DNA of 48,179 nt from JBMNKL01 sp050261495 (lineage in GTDB: Bacteria > Bacillota > Clostridia > Acetivibrionales > DTU013). Positions 25,972-33,960 of this stretch are shown here, in pieces. The position numbers were made by a program, and so were the translations under genes. Under the pieces are notes generated by a model. It made no database searches. It was not told the origin of the DNA and worked only from the letters and a program-made list of their open reading frames with translations. Numbering within the stretch: the first letter of the stretch is position 1; each line of letters begins with the position of its first letter. The stretch spans positions 1-48,179 of the forward strand of contig JBLNDI010000149.1 of the NCBI GenBank assembly GCA_050261495.1, given 5' to 3'.

Positions 25972-26736
25972 TCACAAAGGTAAATCCATGTTGTAGGAAA
26001 TCTTTTTTCTTAAATCCAAAAATTCTTGCGCCATCAGGTTCCTAGGGCGAGGAATTGTTATTTCATATATTTCTTTAACTTCAGCGGGACACTTTTTCAA
26101 CAGGACAATCCTGTCCCCCAAATATAATGCCTCTTCAATGTTGTTAGTCACAAAAATTATTGTCCTTTTTTCTTTTTCCCAGGTTTTTAAAATTTCTTCC
26201 TGCATCGAGTAACGCGTCTGGGCATCCAACTGGCCAAACGGCTCATCAAGGAGCAATACGTCCGTATTTGCCGCATAAGCACGCGCAATACCGACCCGTT
26301 GCTTCATTCCACCTGAAAGCTGCCTGGGATACGCATTTTCGAAACCGGTCAGGCCGACAAGATCTATAAACCTCTGAGCAGTTTTCCGCCTTTCAGCCAA
26401 AGGTATGCCTGCATATTTCAGGCCGATCTCCACGTTCTCCATAACGGTTTTCCACGGCATCAAGCCAAGCTTTTGAAATACCATTGAAATATTTCTATTC
26501 GGCCCGTTTATCTCTTTTCCGTCGAGCAGAACACTCCCGCCTGTAGCTTCTTCCAAGCCTGCGATAATATTCAGCAGAACTGTTTTTCCGCACAGACCGG
26601 GTCCGAGCAATACAAGGAATTCGTTATCATAAACGTCAATTGAAACATCCTTTATTGCCATGAATGTCTTACCATTTTTTTCAATGTACGTTTTACTGAT
26701 ATTTATCAGCTTTAGCTTTTCTTTTCTTCTTTCCAC
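25972..26736 (-). CDS. ABC transporter ATPase (NitT/TauT type) lacking the H-loop histidine
   Basis: The 254-residue ATPase pairs with the one downstream. Walker A is GPGLCGKTV (GxxxxGKT kept; L and V in unusual places), the signature LSGGMKQRVGIARA is perfect, and Walker B LLLDEPFGQLD is perfect. The switch histidine is replaced: VTNNIEEA where VTHDIEEA is usual. That should cripple hydrolysis at this subunit's own nucleotide site. I chose the GTG at 26736, seven bases after AGGAGAG, over the TTG at 26742 that almost touches it. Its start lies inside the 3' end of the first permease gene (25-base overlap), so translation is coupled. Confidence 0.87.
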   Translation of the reverse strand: MERRKEKLKLINISKTYIEKNGKTFMAIKDVSIDVYDNEFLVLLGPGLCGKTVLLNIIAGLEEATGGSVLLDGKEINGPNRNISMVFQKLGLMPWKTVMENVEIGLKYAGIPLAERRKTAQRFIDLVGLTGFENAYPRQLSGGMKQRVGIARAYAANTDVLLLDEPFGQLDAQTRYSMQEEILKTWEKEKRTIIFVTNNIEEALYLGDRIVLLKKCPAEVKEIYEITIPRPRNLMAQEFLDLRKKISYNMDLPL

Positions 26737-27491
26737 GGGCAAACTCTCCTTTCAACATAAGATGCCAATAATGACAAAAGCGCCCCGATTATGCCGATTA
26801 TGAACATACATATAAATATCAGCGGAGTATCTCCGATTTCGTTACCCCTTGATATGAGAAAACCGGCGCCTGATTTTGCGCCGAGCATTTCCGCCGCAAG
26901 TATAATAGCCCACCCGGTGCCGACAGCCATCCTGATTCCGGCAAATATGGCAGGCAAGGAAGCGGGGAGGACAATTTCGTAAAAAGTACGGAATTTGCCC
27001 GCATGGAATATTTTCCCCACCGAAAGGTTTATCGGGTCTACCATTAATACGCCTGTATACGTATTTACAACAACCACCGAAAAAGTGCCTATATACACAA
27101 TCAGTATCTTTGAAAGCTCGCCTATCCCGAACCATATCGTTATAAGCGGGATCCATGCAATCGGAGGAATTGGACGGGCGACTTCAAAAAGAGTACCGAA
27201 GGTAGATTTAATTACCCGGTTCCAACCGATAGCAAGGCCAAACAAAATTCCTACCGTACAGGCGAGCGTTACAGCTATTCCTACACGGCGCAAGCTGTCA
27301 AGAACATGCTTCCACAGGGGGATGCGCCCCAAAGGTCTTTCAATGAATTTTAAAAACCGCTGCCCCGTCTCCAGTGGGGAAGGGAATAGTTCGGGCTTTT
27401 TCGTAGATATATAAATCCAACCGATAAGCAAAAGCATAACAGATAAAACCGGAAGTATATAATATATAACTTTCATTATTTTTTTGCTCAT
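26712..27491 (-). CDS. ABC transporter permease (NitT/TauT, SsuC/TauC type) 1
   Basis: The 259-residue permease has about six membrane helices (first at residues 6-28) and the EAA-type coupling loop around 165-185 (KIFHAGKFRTFYEIVLPASLPAIFAGIR). The ARPIPPIAWIPLITIWFGIGE stretch near 105 is typical for nitrate/sulfonate/taurine importers. I prefer ATG 27491, eight bases after GGAGGT and overlapping the preceding permease's stop as ATGA, over the GTG at 27506. The substrate is set by the binding protein at 29673-30878; this family usually takes up anions such as nitrate, taurine, sulfonates and bicarbonate, or thiamine precursors, and rarely sugars. Confidence 0.9.
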   Translation of the reverse strand: MSKKIMKVIYYILPVLSVMLLLIGWIYISTKKPELFPSPLETGQRFLKFIERPLGRIPLWKHVLDSLRRVGIAVTLACTVGILFGLAIGWNRVIKSTFGTLFEVARPIPPIAWIPLITIWFGIGELSKILIVYIGTFSVVVVNTYTGVLMVDPINLSVGKIFHAGKFRTFYEIVLPASLPAIFAGIRMAVGTGWAIILAAEMLGAKSGAGFLISRGNEIGDTPLIFICMFIIGIIGALLSLLASYVERRVCPWKEEKKS

Positions 27492-28300
27492 TTTATTGAC
27501 CTCCACCTGGCAAGCTTGCTTTCAAATTTCGATAGTATTACTAACATAAGGGCGCCGATAACACCGATAATGATCATACCTAATAATATTAAATCGGGCC
27601 GCGCAAATAAGCGTCCCATCAGAATCATAAAGCCAAGTCCCGAATTCGACGCAAGCATTTCAGCAGCAACCAGAGTCGACCAGGAAGCGCCTAACGCAAC
27701 CTTGATCCCGGCGAAAATCATCTGCACTGACGAAGGAATCCCGACTTTTAAGAACAATTGAAAATTGGACGCACCGCACGTTTTTGCAACATTTATTAAT
27801 GTCGGATTTGTCAATTTTATACCTGTATATGAATTAATAACACATGGAACAAATGCTGAGAAAAATATAATGAAAACTTTTGCCCTAAATCCTATGCCAA
27901 GCAAAAGGATTGTTAACGGAATCCATGCTATCGGAGGTATCGGCCTGATCATTTCAAAAAGAGGTTTTACGAAACGATCAACAGCCTTATACCAGCCCAT
28001 TAACAGGCCAAGGGGTATGCCAATCAAAAGTGCAAGGAAAAATCCAGTAATGGATATTTTTAAACTGGATATTATGTTTAAAAGTAAAGTAGCGCCTTCC
28101 GGGTTGGGATCCGAAAGCTTGACAATAAATGTCCTTGCAAGTTCCGACGGGCGCGGCAGATACCTTGAAGGTATAATGCCATAGTACACCAAGACCTCCC
28201 ATAGTATTAGAAATGTTATAACTGTCAATACCGGAATTATTATTTTAAATATAACTCTTTCCCGTTTATTTCGGGCATAAATTATCTGGATTTTGTCCAT
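27488..28300 (-). CDS. ABC transporter permease (NitT/TauT, SsuC/TauC type) 2
   Basis: The 270-residue permease is a paralogue of the one just downstream. It has a basic N-terminus then a first helix at about 17-40, six membrane helices in all, IRPIPPIAWIPLTILLLGIGF near 118 and the coupling loop KTCGASNFQLFLKVGIPSSVQMIFAGIK near 180. Two different permeases and two different ATPases mean that the importer is probably a four-subunit fully heteromeric complex; many systems of this family use one permease gene and one ATPase gene. GAGGT lies seven bases before the ATG. It follows the ROK gene by 45 bases. Confidence 0.9.
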   Translation of the reverse strand: MDKIQIIYARNKRERVIFKIIIPVLTVITFLILWEVLVYYGIIPSRYLPRPSELARTFIVKLSDPNPEGATLLLNIISSLKISITGFFLALLIGIPLGLLMGWYKAVDRFVKPLFEMIRPIPPIAWIPLTILLLGIGFRAKVFIIFFSAFVPCVINSYTGIKLTNPTLINVAKTCGASNFQLFLKVGIPSSVQMIFAGIKVALGASWSTLVAAEMLASNSGLGFMILMGRLFARPDLILLGMIIIGVIGALMLVILSKFESKLARWRSIK

Positions 28301-28345
28301 ACAAGCACCTCACGCATAACTTATTGACAAACAGCAATACATGCT

Positions 28346-29557
28346 TTAAAAAACTTTTTGCAAAATTATGGTTGCCGCTCCGATTTCATATAACGCATCC
28401 TGCACCCGTCTCCGCACGATACGGGGAAGCGCATTGGCGTTACCCATACGGATGCCGAGTTCTTCAATAACTTTATTGTAATAAAAATCGCTGGCATCAA
28501 ACATGTTTCCTGATAGTATAATTGTTTCAGGGTTAAACAGGTTTATCATGCTTACCAATCCGCTTGCCATAGCCTGTGCTGCTTCAACCAATATGCTGAC
28601 AAACGTCATATCGCCTTGTGCAATTGAATTGCACACATATCTATAGGACGGGATTGCAATGGAATTATCAGCGTCGCCTTTGTTTTTTGCACAAAGTCTT
28701 TCATAAGCTTTTTTCTCAATTTCCTCGGTGCTGCAATACGCTTCTACACAACCGTACCCTCCGCAACGGCATTTTGGTCCATCCACGTTCACACATAAAT
28801 GCCCAAATCCGCTGGTTGTATTATTAAGTTTATTGTAAAGCTTGCCATCCATCACCAAACCGCAGCCGACACCTTCACTATTAAGGATAAACATTGCATT
28901 TTTGCATCCGACTGCATATCCGAAATAATATTCTCCGAGCATTCTTGTATTGCAATTATTATCAATCAGTACCGGAAAATGAAACTGATCTTCCAAGTAC
29001 CGGGCTAAAGGAATATCCCTTAATTTTCCGGACAAAGCAAAATCCTTTACAATTCCTTTTGCACAATCCACAAGTCCAGGTACGCCTATACCCACTCCTA
29101 AAACCTTGCTTTTATCGACCTTGTTTGACTCCAATAGCTCACTGATCATATCCGATATCGCTGCAAGCAATTCTTTCGTGGATGAGATTTCCTTTATGCT
29201 GGTTAATCTTTTCTCAACAATATGCATCCCGAAGTTTACCAGCGCAACTCCCATAGTATTCTTGGATAAATTCACACCTATGACATACCTTGCTGATGCG
29301 TTTATATCTACATTTATAGGATGCCTTCCGCGACTTGTGGAGATTATACCTGTTTCAACAAGCAATCCTTCAGAAATAAGCTGTTCGATAACACGGGTTA
29401 CCGTAGGTTTGGAAAGGCCGGTTCTATTGACGATATCAACACGCGGCATCGGTCCGGATTGCCTGATGCAGGATAATACTTGCTTCCTGTTAATTTCGCG
29501 AATCACCGTCGTGCTTGCATTTCTACTTGAATGCATACCGTCTCCGCTCGATATCAT
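28346..29557 (-). CDS. ROK-family transcriptional repressor
   Basis: The 403-residue NagC/Mlc/XylR-type regulator has a winged helix-turn-helix at about 20-75 (MPRVDIVNRTGLSKPTVTRVIEQLISEGLL), then the sugar-kinase-like ROK domain (YVIGVNLSKN; GVGIGVPGLVD). The zinc motif CRCGGYGC lies at 263-270 with H253 upstream. The segment that carries the catalytic Asp in ROK kinases reads IDNNCN, so I do not expect kinase activity. It should bind DNA and release it on binding an operon sugar or sugar phosphate. I prefer ATG 29557, about nine bases after GGGGGG, over GTG 29569. It is transcribed with the binding protein upstream, past an intercistronic hairpin, and probably controls the divergent promoters at 30.9-31.3 kb. 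Confidence 0.88.
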   Translation of the reverse strand: MISSGDGMHSSRNASTTVIREINRKQVLSCIRQSGPMPRVDIVNRTGLSKPTVTRVIEQLISEGLLVETGIISTSRGRHPINVDINASARYVIGVNLSKNTMGVALVNFGMHIVEKRLTSIKEISSTKELLAAISDMISELLESNKVDKSKVLGVGIGVPGLVDCAKGIVKDFALSGKLRDIPLARYLEDQFHFPVLIDNNCNTRMLGEYYFGYAVGCKNAMFILNSEGVGCGLVMDGKLYNKLNNTTSGFGHLCVNVDGPKCRCGGYGCVEAYCSTEEIEKKAYERLCAKNKGDADNSIAIPSYRYVCNSIAQGDMTFVSILVEAAQAMASGLVSMINLFNPETIILSGNMFDASDFYYNKVIEELGIRMGNANALPRIVRRRVQDALYEIGAATIILQKVF

Positions 29558-29599
29558 TTTTATAACCACCCCCCTTCTAATAATCTGCTTTAATAAAGT

Positions 29600-29644
29600 A
29601 TCAGGCGCAAATTGCTATGCAAACAAGCTACATTTGCGCCTGAT
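29600..29644 (-). other. Intercistronic stem-loop between binding-protein and ROK genes
   Basis: A perfect 13-bp inverted repeat (ATCAGGCGCAAAT at 29600-29612 and its complement at 29632-29644) encloses a 19-base loop. There is no T-run on the minus-strand side, so it is more likely an mRNA-stabilising or partial-attenuation element that keeps the binding-protein message more abundant than the rest of the operon. Confidence 0.6.
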
Positions 29645-29672
29645 CTTAATGCATGCAATTATTTGGGTATGC

Positions 29673-30878
29673 TTACTTGCCGTATACTCTTGAGTAGATA
29701 GCTTTTACGGGATCACCTACGAAATTGTCGCCTGCCAGCAGTTTATTTAATTGTTCCTCTGTGTAGTTGCCCATTTTTACGAATATTGACATAGCGTCAT
29801 AAATCTGGGCTTCTGCAATAAGCATATCGCCTTTTTCATTCTTTTCGGTATAGTATTTATAGTTGTCTTCAAGTGTCGCGTATGGATTGTTGTCAAGAAT
29901 CGTGTAGCAGTCCTCGACTTTTGACGGGAAACCGTCGTCGGCGTTCATTTCTACCATCATTTCCGCTGCTTTCTGTAAATTTGCTTCAGCCCATTCGCCA
30001 GCCATAATGCAAAGCTCAAGCCACTTTTCAATAGCTTCCCGCTTTTTGCCCCACGCTTCTCCCGTTGCAACATAATTTGTTACAATTCCGGTTTTAACCA
30101 TAGCATCGTTTGCAACCATTACCAAGTCTTTCTTATCATCAGTATACAACAAAGAACCCCAAACGCCAACTACATCTCCTGTTCCTGCCAGGAACGCCGT
30201 ATTCGCGCTTGATACATCCATATTGATTATGTTTACGTCATCAAGAGTAAGGCCTAGCGAATCAAGTACTTTATAAAGGGTAAAATGATTTGTCGTGCCT
30301 TTGGCGCAAAGTATATCCTTGCCCTTCCATGTTTCAGGCTTTCCGTAAACTCCTTCGGCACTGGAATATCCTGTTCCGTCAGCAACTATCGGAGAATCTT
30401 TTCTTGCAAAGAATGCCTGGTGTCCGCCTTCATCACGTGCTGCCGTGGCCAGAACCTTCAAGTCATGTCCGATAACACCTGTTATCACGCCGCCGATTCC
30501 TGTTGAAGCACAATCCCATGCTCCGGCGGAACTGGCTTCCATCTGGGCGGGACCATTGTTGAACATAACAGTTTCAATTTCCAGGTTAACCGCATCCATC
30601 CAGCCCTTCTGCGTAGCAATATAATTTGTTAATGGCGGAGAACTGTTGCCGATATAAGCTACGACAAGCTTCGTTTTCTCAGGCAGTGGTTCAACTCCCC
30701 AGAGCATATCGTTTACTTGAACACGGTTGTCTTTAGTTTCGGAAGCAGGTTCCTGAGTATCGGCAGGTTCCTGAACTTCATTGGTTGTCGCGGGTGCGGC
30801 AGGTGTTTCTTGTTTTGAACAAGCGGCAATTTGTAGTACCATTAAAATAGCCACCACTAACACAAGAAACTTCTTCAT
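29673..30878 (-). CDS. ABC transporter substrate-binding lipoprotein (NitT/TauT-like)
   Basis: The 401-residue exported lipoprotein has a signal peptide MKKFLVLVVAILMVLQIAAC with lipobox Cys20, then an acidic Pro/Thr/Glu-rich linker (about 21-55). The mature domain resembles NMT1/SsuA-type binding proteins (LVVAYIGNSSPPLTNYIATQKGWMDAVNLEIETVMFNNGPAQMEAL-like pattern around 68-115). It should capture the substrate outside the membrane and deliver it to the two permeases. First gene of the leftward operon, with GAGGAGGG before the ATG and a predicted promoter at 31065-31093. It is expected to be the most highly expressed member, helped by the hairpin behind it. The ligand is unknown; pocket residues cannot be compared without a structure. 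Confidence 0.88.
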   Translation of the reverse strand: MKKFLVLVVAILMVLQIAACSKQETPAAPATTNEVQEPADTQEPASETKDNRVQVNDMLWGVEPLPEKTKLVVAYIGNSSPPLTNYIATQKGWMDAVNLEIETVMFNNGPAQMEASSAGAWDCASTGIGGVITGVIGHDLKVLATAARDEGGHQAFFARKDSPIVADGTGYSSAEGVYGKPETWKGKDILCAKGTTNHFTLYKVLDSLGLTLDDVNIINMDVSSANTAFLAGTGDVVGVWGSLLYTDDKKDLVMVANDAMVKTGIVTNYVATGEAWGKKREAIEKWLELCIMAGEWAEANLQKAAEMMVEMNADDGFPSKVEDCYTILDNNPYATLEDNYKYYTEKNEKGDMLIAEAQIYDAMSIFVKMGNYTEEQLNKLLAGDNFVGDPVKAIYSRVYGK

Positions 30879-30944
30879 AATGTTACCCTCCTCTATTTAT
30901 TGATTATTTATTCAGTGCAGCCATTCGATTCTCACAGTATTTAA

Positions 30945-30971
30945 ATTACTTTGAAAGTAATGTGGTGGATA
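30945..30971. promoter_or_regulatory. Candidate operator: 17-bp palindrome fused to the 13-bp repeat (copy 1)
   Basis: ATTACTTTGAAAGTAAT (30945-30961), a perfect palindrome around one base, runs into AATGTGGTGGATA (30959-30971). It lies ~80-90 bases before the binding-protein start codon and downstream of the predicted start of its transcript, where a bound repressor could block elongation. Confidence 0.45.
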
Positions 30972-31064
30972 AAAATACCATATCGCCTCAAATAAGCTGC
31001 AAAATTGAATCTAGCTCTGCGTTATTGCACATCTAAGGAACAGCAGAATTAGTTTTATTAAGAA

Positions 31065-31093
31065 ATTATATCATAATTGAATTTAGAATACAA
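31065..31093 (-). promoter_or_regulatory. Predicted promoter of the leftward operon
   Basis: On the minus strand TTGTAT (31088-31093), a 17-base spacer and perfect TATAAT (31065-31070). It implies a ~180-base leader before the binding-protein gene. The -35 is only a half match, so another promoter nearer the gene is possible. Confidence 0.45.
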
Positions 31094-31205
31094 GCAGAAT
31101 TATATTAAATTTTACATGATATTTGGCTACATATACCAATTATATTACCCATAATTGCTATTATATGGTAAATTTAATGGCGATAATATAATTTTAATTT
31201 TCATA

Positions 31206-31251
31206 TTGAAATATATTTTTTTATGTGCTAGAATTACCAATGTGGTGGATA
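31206..31251 (+). promoter_or_regulatory. Promoter of the rightward operon with overlapping operator copy 2
   Basis: TTGAAA (31206-31211), 17-base spacer, TAGAAT (31229-31234). The second AATGTGGTGGATA lies at 31239-31251, right over the expected transcription start. That is a typical repressor position, 37 bases before the SIS gene. Confidence 0.6.
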
Positions 31252-31287
31252 TATAATTAAAATTAATAAAAGAAGAGGGGTTCTAAT

Positions 31288-32031
31288 ATGGATAATGTAA
31301 AAAAATATTTGGAAACGCTTACCCAAGTTTTAAACAAAGTCTACGACACTCAAGCAAAAAACCTCAATAAGGTTGCGGATTTAATGGCGGATGCAATCGC
31401 CAACAGAAAGGGCGTGTATGCCTTTGGACCTTCACATGCAGGCATGATGGTTGAGGAGATGGTTTACCGTGCCGGGGGATTAGCAGTGATGAATCCAATA
31501 CATGCTTCTGCATTGCTGCCGAACGCAAGACCAATGACAATTACTACTTCAATGGAAAGGCTGCCTGGATATGCAAGCATTTTATTAGAATCAAGCAGCA
31601 TTAAACCAGGGGATTTCTTATTGATCCACTCAGTATCGGGGAGAATTCCAATAGTCATAGAAATGGCTATAAAGGCCAAAGAGATGGGCGTGCATGTCGC
31701 TGGGATTATAAATATGGACTATGCAACTAAATCAACTTCGCTCGATCCCTCGGGGAAAATGCTTTATGAAGTCTGTGATGTAGTAATTGACAACTGCGGT
31801 GTTTTTGGCGATGCATCAATTCATATCGACGGAGTGCCCCAGCCGGTAGCGCCCACATCCACTGTTTCAGGCGCATTTATTGTAAATTCTCTTGTAATCC
31901 TCGTATGTGAAAAGCTGCTTGCACGCGGTATCGAACCTCCTGTTTTAAGAAGCGGGAATATCGATGGTGCCAATGAGATCAATGCTAAACTGTTTGAAGC
32001 TTATAAAGATGTAATACATTACTTGGATTAA
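31288..32031 (+). CDS. SIS-domain protein (UPF0309-like sugar isomerase family)
   Basis: The 247-residue protein has one SIS (sugar isomerase) domain: helical N-terminus (about 1-35), a phosphosugar-binding core starting YAFGPSHAGMMVEEMVYRAGGLAVMNPIH (about 44-72), HSVSGRIPIVIEMAIKAKEMG (about 113-133, the Ser-rich phosphate loop) and a DNCGVFGDASI stretch near 170. This resembles the UPF0309 group of predicted sugar-phosphate isomerases or amino-sugar regulators; no function is proven for it as far as I know. It has AGAGGGG before the ATG and is the first gene of the rightward operon, 26 bases from a second SIS gene. It could be an isomerase, an etherase-like enzyme or a sensor for the pathway. 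Confidence 0.8.
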   Translation: MDNVKKYLETLTQVLNKVYDTQAKNLNKVADLMADAIANRKGVYAFGPSHAGMMVEEMVYRAGGLAVMNPIHASALLPNARPMTITTSMERLPGYASILLESSSIKPGDFLLIHSVSGRIPIVIEMAIKAKEMGVHVAGIINMDYATKSTSLDPSGKMLYEVCDVVIDNCGVFGDASIHIDGVPQPVAPTSTVSGAFIVNSLVILVCEKLLARGIEPPVLRSGNIDGANEINAKLFEAYKDVIHYLD

Positions 32032-32057
32032 TATCAATTTGTCTGGAGGAATATCAT

Positions 32058-33086
32058 ATGAAAAAACCTGGTGAGTACTCTATAGAAGAAATAAAGGGCC
32101 AGGTCTCAACTTTTGCTTTTGTCAGCAACACATTTGACCGGATTAAATCCACGGTAAAGATTGCTTTTGCCGATATGCCCGAGCAAGTTATATTCATCGG
32201 CTGCGGTACATCTTATTATATTGCGGCGGCGGTGTACGGTTACTTTATCAAATATAGCGGCATCCGGGCTTCGTATTTGCCGTGTTATGAACTCGAACTC
32301 AATATGGACAGATATATACGGGATCGTAAAACTCTTATTGTCTCCTTTGCCCGCTGTTCCGCGACATCGGAGTTGAAATCCGCGACAAGCAAATGCCGTG
32401 CTTTGCCCAATGTTAAAACACTATCCATTACATGCGATAAAGGCAGCCAGGAATATAATGATTATATGATCTTTGTCGGCGATAGTGAAGAACGGAGTAT
32501 TGTTATGACACGTTCGTTTTCCGGTCTGCTTTACGCTGGAATGTTGATGACACAGGTCCTTGCCGGAAACGATGTTCCGGGTATTCTTGATCTTCCCGAT
32601 ATCTGCGGTGCTTACTTGACATCTGCCGAAGAACTTGCAAAAATAGCGGCGCCCGCAATTCGTGAAAAGAAATTGCTGATTAGTCTCGGGCAAGGCATTC
32701 TTTTTGGGATTGCCGGTGAAACCAGCATCAAGATTAAAGAAATGTGCCTGATTCCTACCGAAGTGTATTTTACAATGGAATACCGGCACGGACCGGTTTC
32801 AATCGCCGATAATGATACTCTCTGCTTCCTTTATAGCAGTGAACGTACTATAAATGATGATATTCGCCTGGCTAAAGAATTGCGCGCTTTAGGTACAAAA
32901 ATAATATCTGTCAGTTCTGTGGCAGATCCGGAGCTCATTAGGCTGGCTGACTATCAATATAAGGCGCCGGAGGCTTATCTTCCTCTTTTCATTCTCCCTT
33001 CCCAATTTTTGGGGACATATTGGGCTCTTGAAAAAGGTATTGATCCCGATTTTCCGAGAAATCTGTCCAAGGCAATTATTTTATGA
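32058..33086 (+). CDS. Double-SIS-domain ketose/aldose isomerase or deaminase (AgaS/GlmS-like)
   Basis: This 342-residue protein has two SIS domains, as in AgaS, FrlB and the isomerase half of GlmS. Domain 1 starts IFIGCGTSYYIAAAVYGYF (about 46-64) with SFARCSATSE as phosphate loop (here Ser-Ala-Thr-Ser rather than SQSGET). Domain 2 has SLGQGILFGIAGETSIKIKEMCLIPTEVYFTMEYRHGP (about 211-250), the family's active-site helix and RHGP turn. AgaS-type enzymes remove the amino group from galactosamine 6-phosphate with isomerisation to tagatose 6-phosphate; FrlB-type split glycated amino acids. It fits a deaminase-isomerase step after the NagA-like deacetylase. GGAGGAATATCAT leads into its ATG. Confidence 0.84.
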   Translation: MKKPGEYSIEEIKGQVSTFAFVSNTFDRIKSTVKIAFADMPEQVIFIGCGTSYYIAAAVYGYFIKYSGIRASYLPCYELELNMDRYIRDRKTLIVSFARCSATSELKSATSKCRALPNVKTLSITCDKGSQEYNDYMIFVGDSEERSIVMTRSFSGLLYAGMLMTQVLAGNDVPGILDLPDICGAYLTSAEELAKIAAPAIREKKLLISLGQGILFGIAGETSIKIKEMCLIPTEVYFTMEYRHGPVSIADNDTLCFLYSSERTINDDIRLAKELRALGTKIISVSSVADPELIRLADYQYKAPEAYLPLFILPSQFLGTYWALEKGIDPDFPRNLSKAIIL

Positions 33087-33104
33087 TAAAGAAAGGTAGA
33101 CACT

Positions 33105-33959
33105 ATGATAGTAAATAGCAAGGAAATAATTCTAAAAGCCTTTAAAAACGGTTATGCAATACCCGCAATCAATACGCAGGGCGGAACGTATGATATAATT
33201 ATGGCAATATGCCAGGCTGCTGAGAAACTTCAGTCGCCGATAATACTGGCGCATTATAAAAAGACAGGCAAATATTCGGGCGATGACTGGTTTGTGCAAG
33301 TCGCAAAGTGGTGCGCATCCAAGGTGAACGTTCCCGTAGCAATTCATCTTGACCATGGCGATAGTCTTGAAACTGTTGTACGCTGCATTAAATATGGGTT
33401 TACATCCATAATGTACGACGGTTCCGAGCTTGATATCGAGGAAAACGCGCGCAATACAAATGAAATTATCAGGATATGCCATGCTGTAGATATCCCGGTA
33501 GAAGCCGAAGTCGGAGCATTATCCCCGGCAAATCTTGAAGAAAACAACACGGGAGCACAGAATGTTGTTAGCGTTGATGAAGTAAAGGCATTTCTAAGCC
33601 TGTGTACTCCCGACACATTAGCCCTCGGCATCGGAAACGCTCACGGATTCTATAAGGGGAAACCCTGCATCCGCTTGGATATCCTGGAACAGTGCCGCAG
33701 TTTATCGGATATTCCGATAGTGCTGCATGGTTGTACGGGGATTCCGGATGATGTGGTCAAAAAGGCCATAAAATGCGGGGTGGCAAAAATAAACTTCGGA
33801 ACGCTGGTACGCCATAAATATATTGATTTTTATGAGGAAGGCATCAAGTCGATCGATCATCAGGGCCATAGCTGGATGGTTTCGGCTTATGCCAACGAGA
33901 AGCTTCAGGAAGTTATTAAGGATATAATCTATTTATCCGGTTCGGAAGGAAAGGCATAA
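33105..33959 (+). CDS. Class II (zinc) ketose-bisphosphate aldolase
   Basis: The 284-residue protein is a class II aldolase of the fructose/tagatose-bisphosphate family (FbaA/GatY/KbaY). It shows NTQGGTYDIIMAICQAAE at the N-terminus, the catalytic Asp and zinc His in AIHLDHGD (about 77-84), EAEVGAL near 138, the second and third zinc histidines in GNAHGFYKG (about 178-186) and VLHGCTGIPDD (about 205-215), and the phosphate-site NFGTLVR. The length is typical of tagatose-bisphosphate aldolases. It would split the ketose bisphosphate made by the PFK into dihydroxyacetone phosphate and a C3 aldehyde. It lies 18 bases after the SIS gene and one base before nagA. Confidence 0.9.
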   Translation: MIVNSKEIILKAFKNGYAIPAINTQGGTYDIIMAICQAAEKLQSPIILAHYKKTGKYSGDDWFVQVAKWCASKVNVPVAIHLDHGDSLETVVRCIKYGFTSIMYDGSELDIEENARNTNEIIRICHAVDIPVEAEVGALSPANLEENNTGAQNVVSVDEVKAFLSLCTPDTLALGIGNAHGFYKGKPCIRLDILEQCRSLSDIPIVLHGCTGIPDDVVKKAIKCGVAKINFGTLVRHKYIDFYEEGIKSIDHQGHSWMVSAYANEKLQEVIKDIIYLSGSEGKA

Positions 33960-33960
33960 A

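Larger units (their letters stand above)
30879..31287. promoter_or_regulatory. 409-bp divergent control region of the catabolic island
   Basis: No gene fits here. The region is very A+T-rich and holds outward promoters for both operons, two copies of AATGTGGTGGATA exactly 280 bases apart (30959 and 31239), a 17-bp palindrome (30945-30961) and a long imperfect inverted repeat ATTAAATTTTAC ... GTAAATTTAAT (31104-31115 and 31168-31178). The ROK regulator encoded in the leftward operon is the natural candidate to bind it. Confidence 0.7.

Noticed and set aside
28346..29557. ROK protein as the missing amino-sugar kinase
   Set aside because: It has an N-terminal helix-turn-helix, and the catalytic Asp region reads IDNNCN. 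It is better explained as a repressor.
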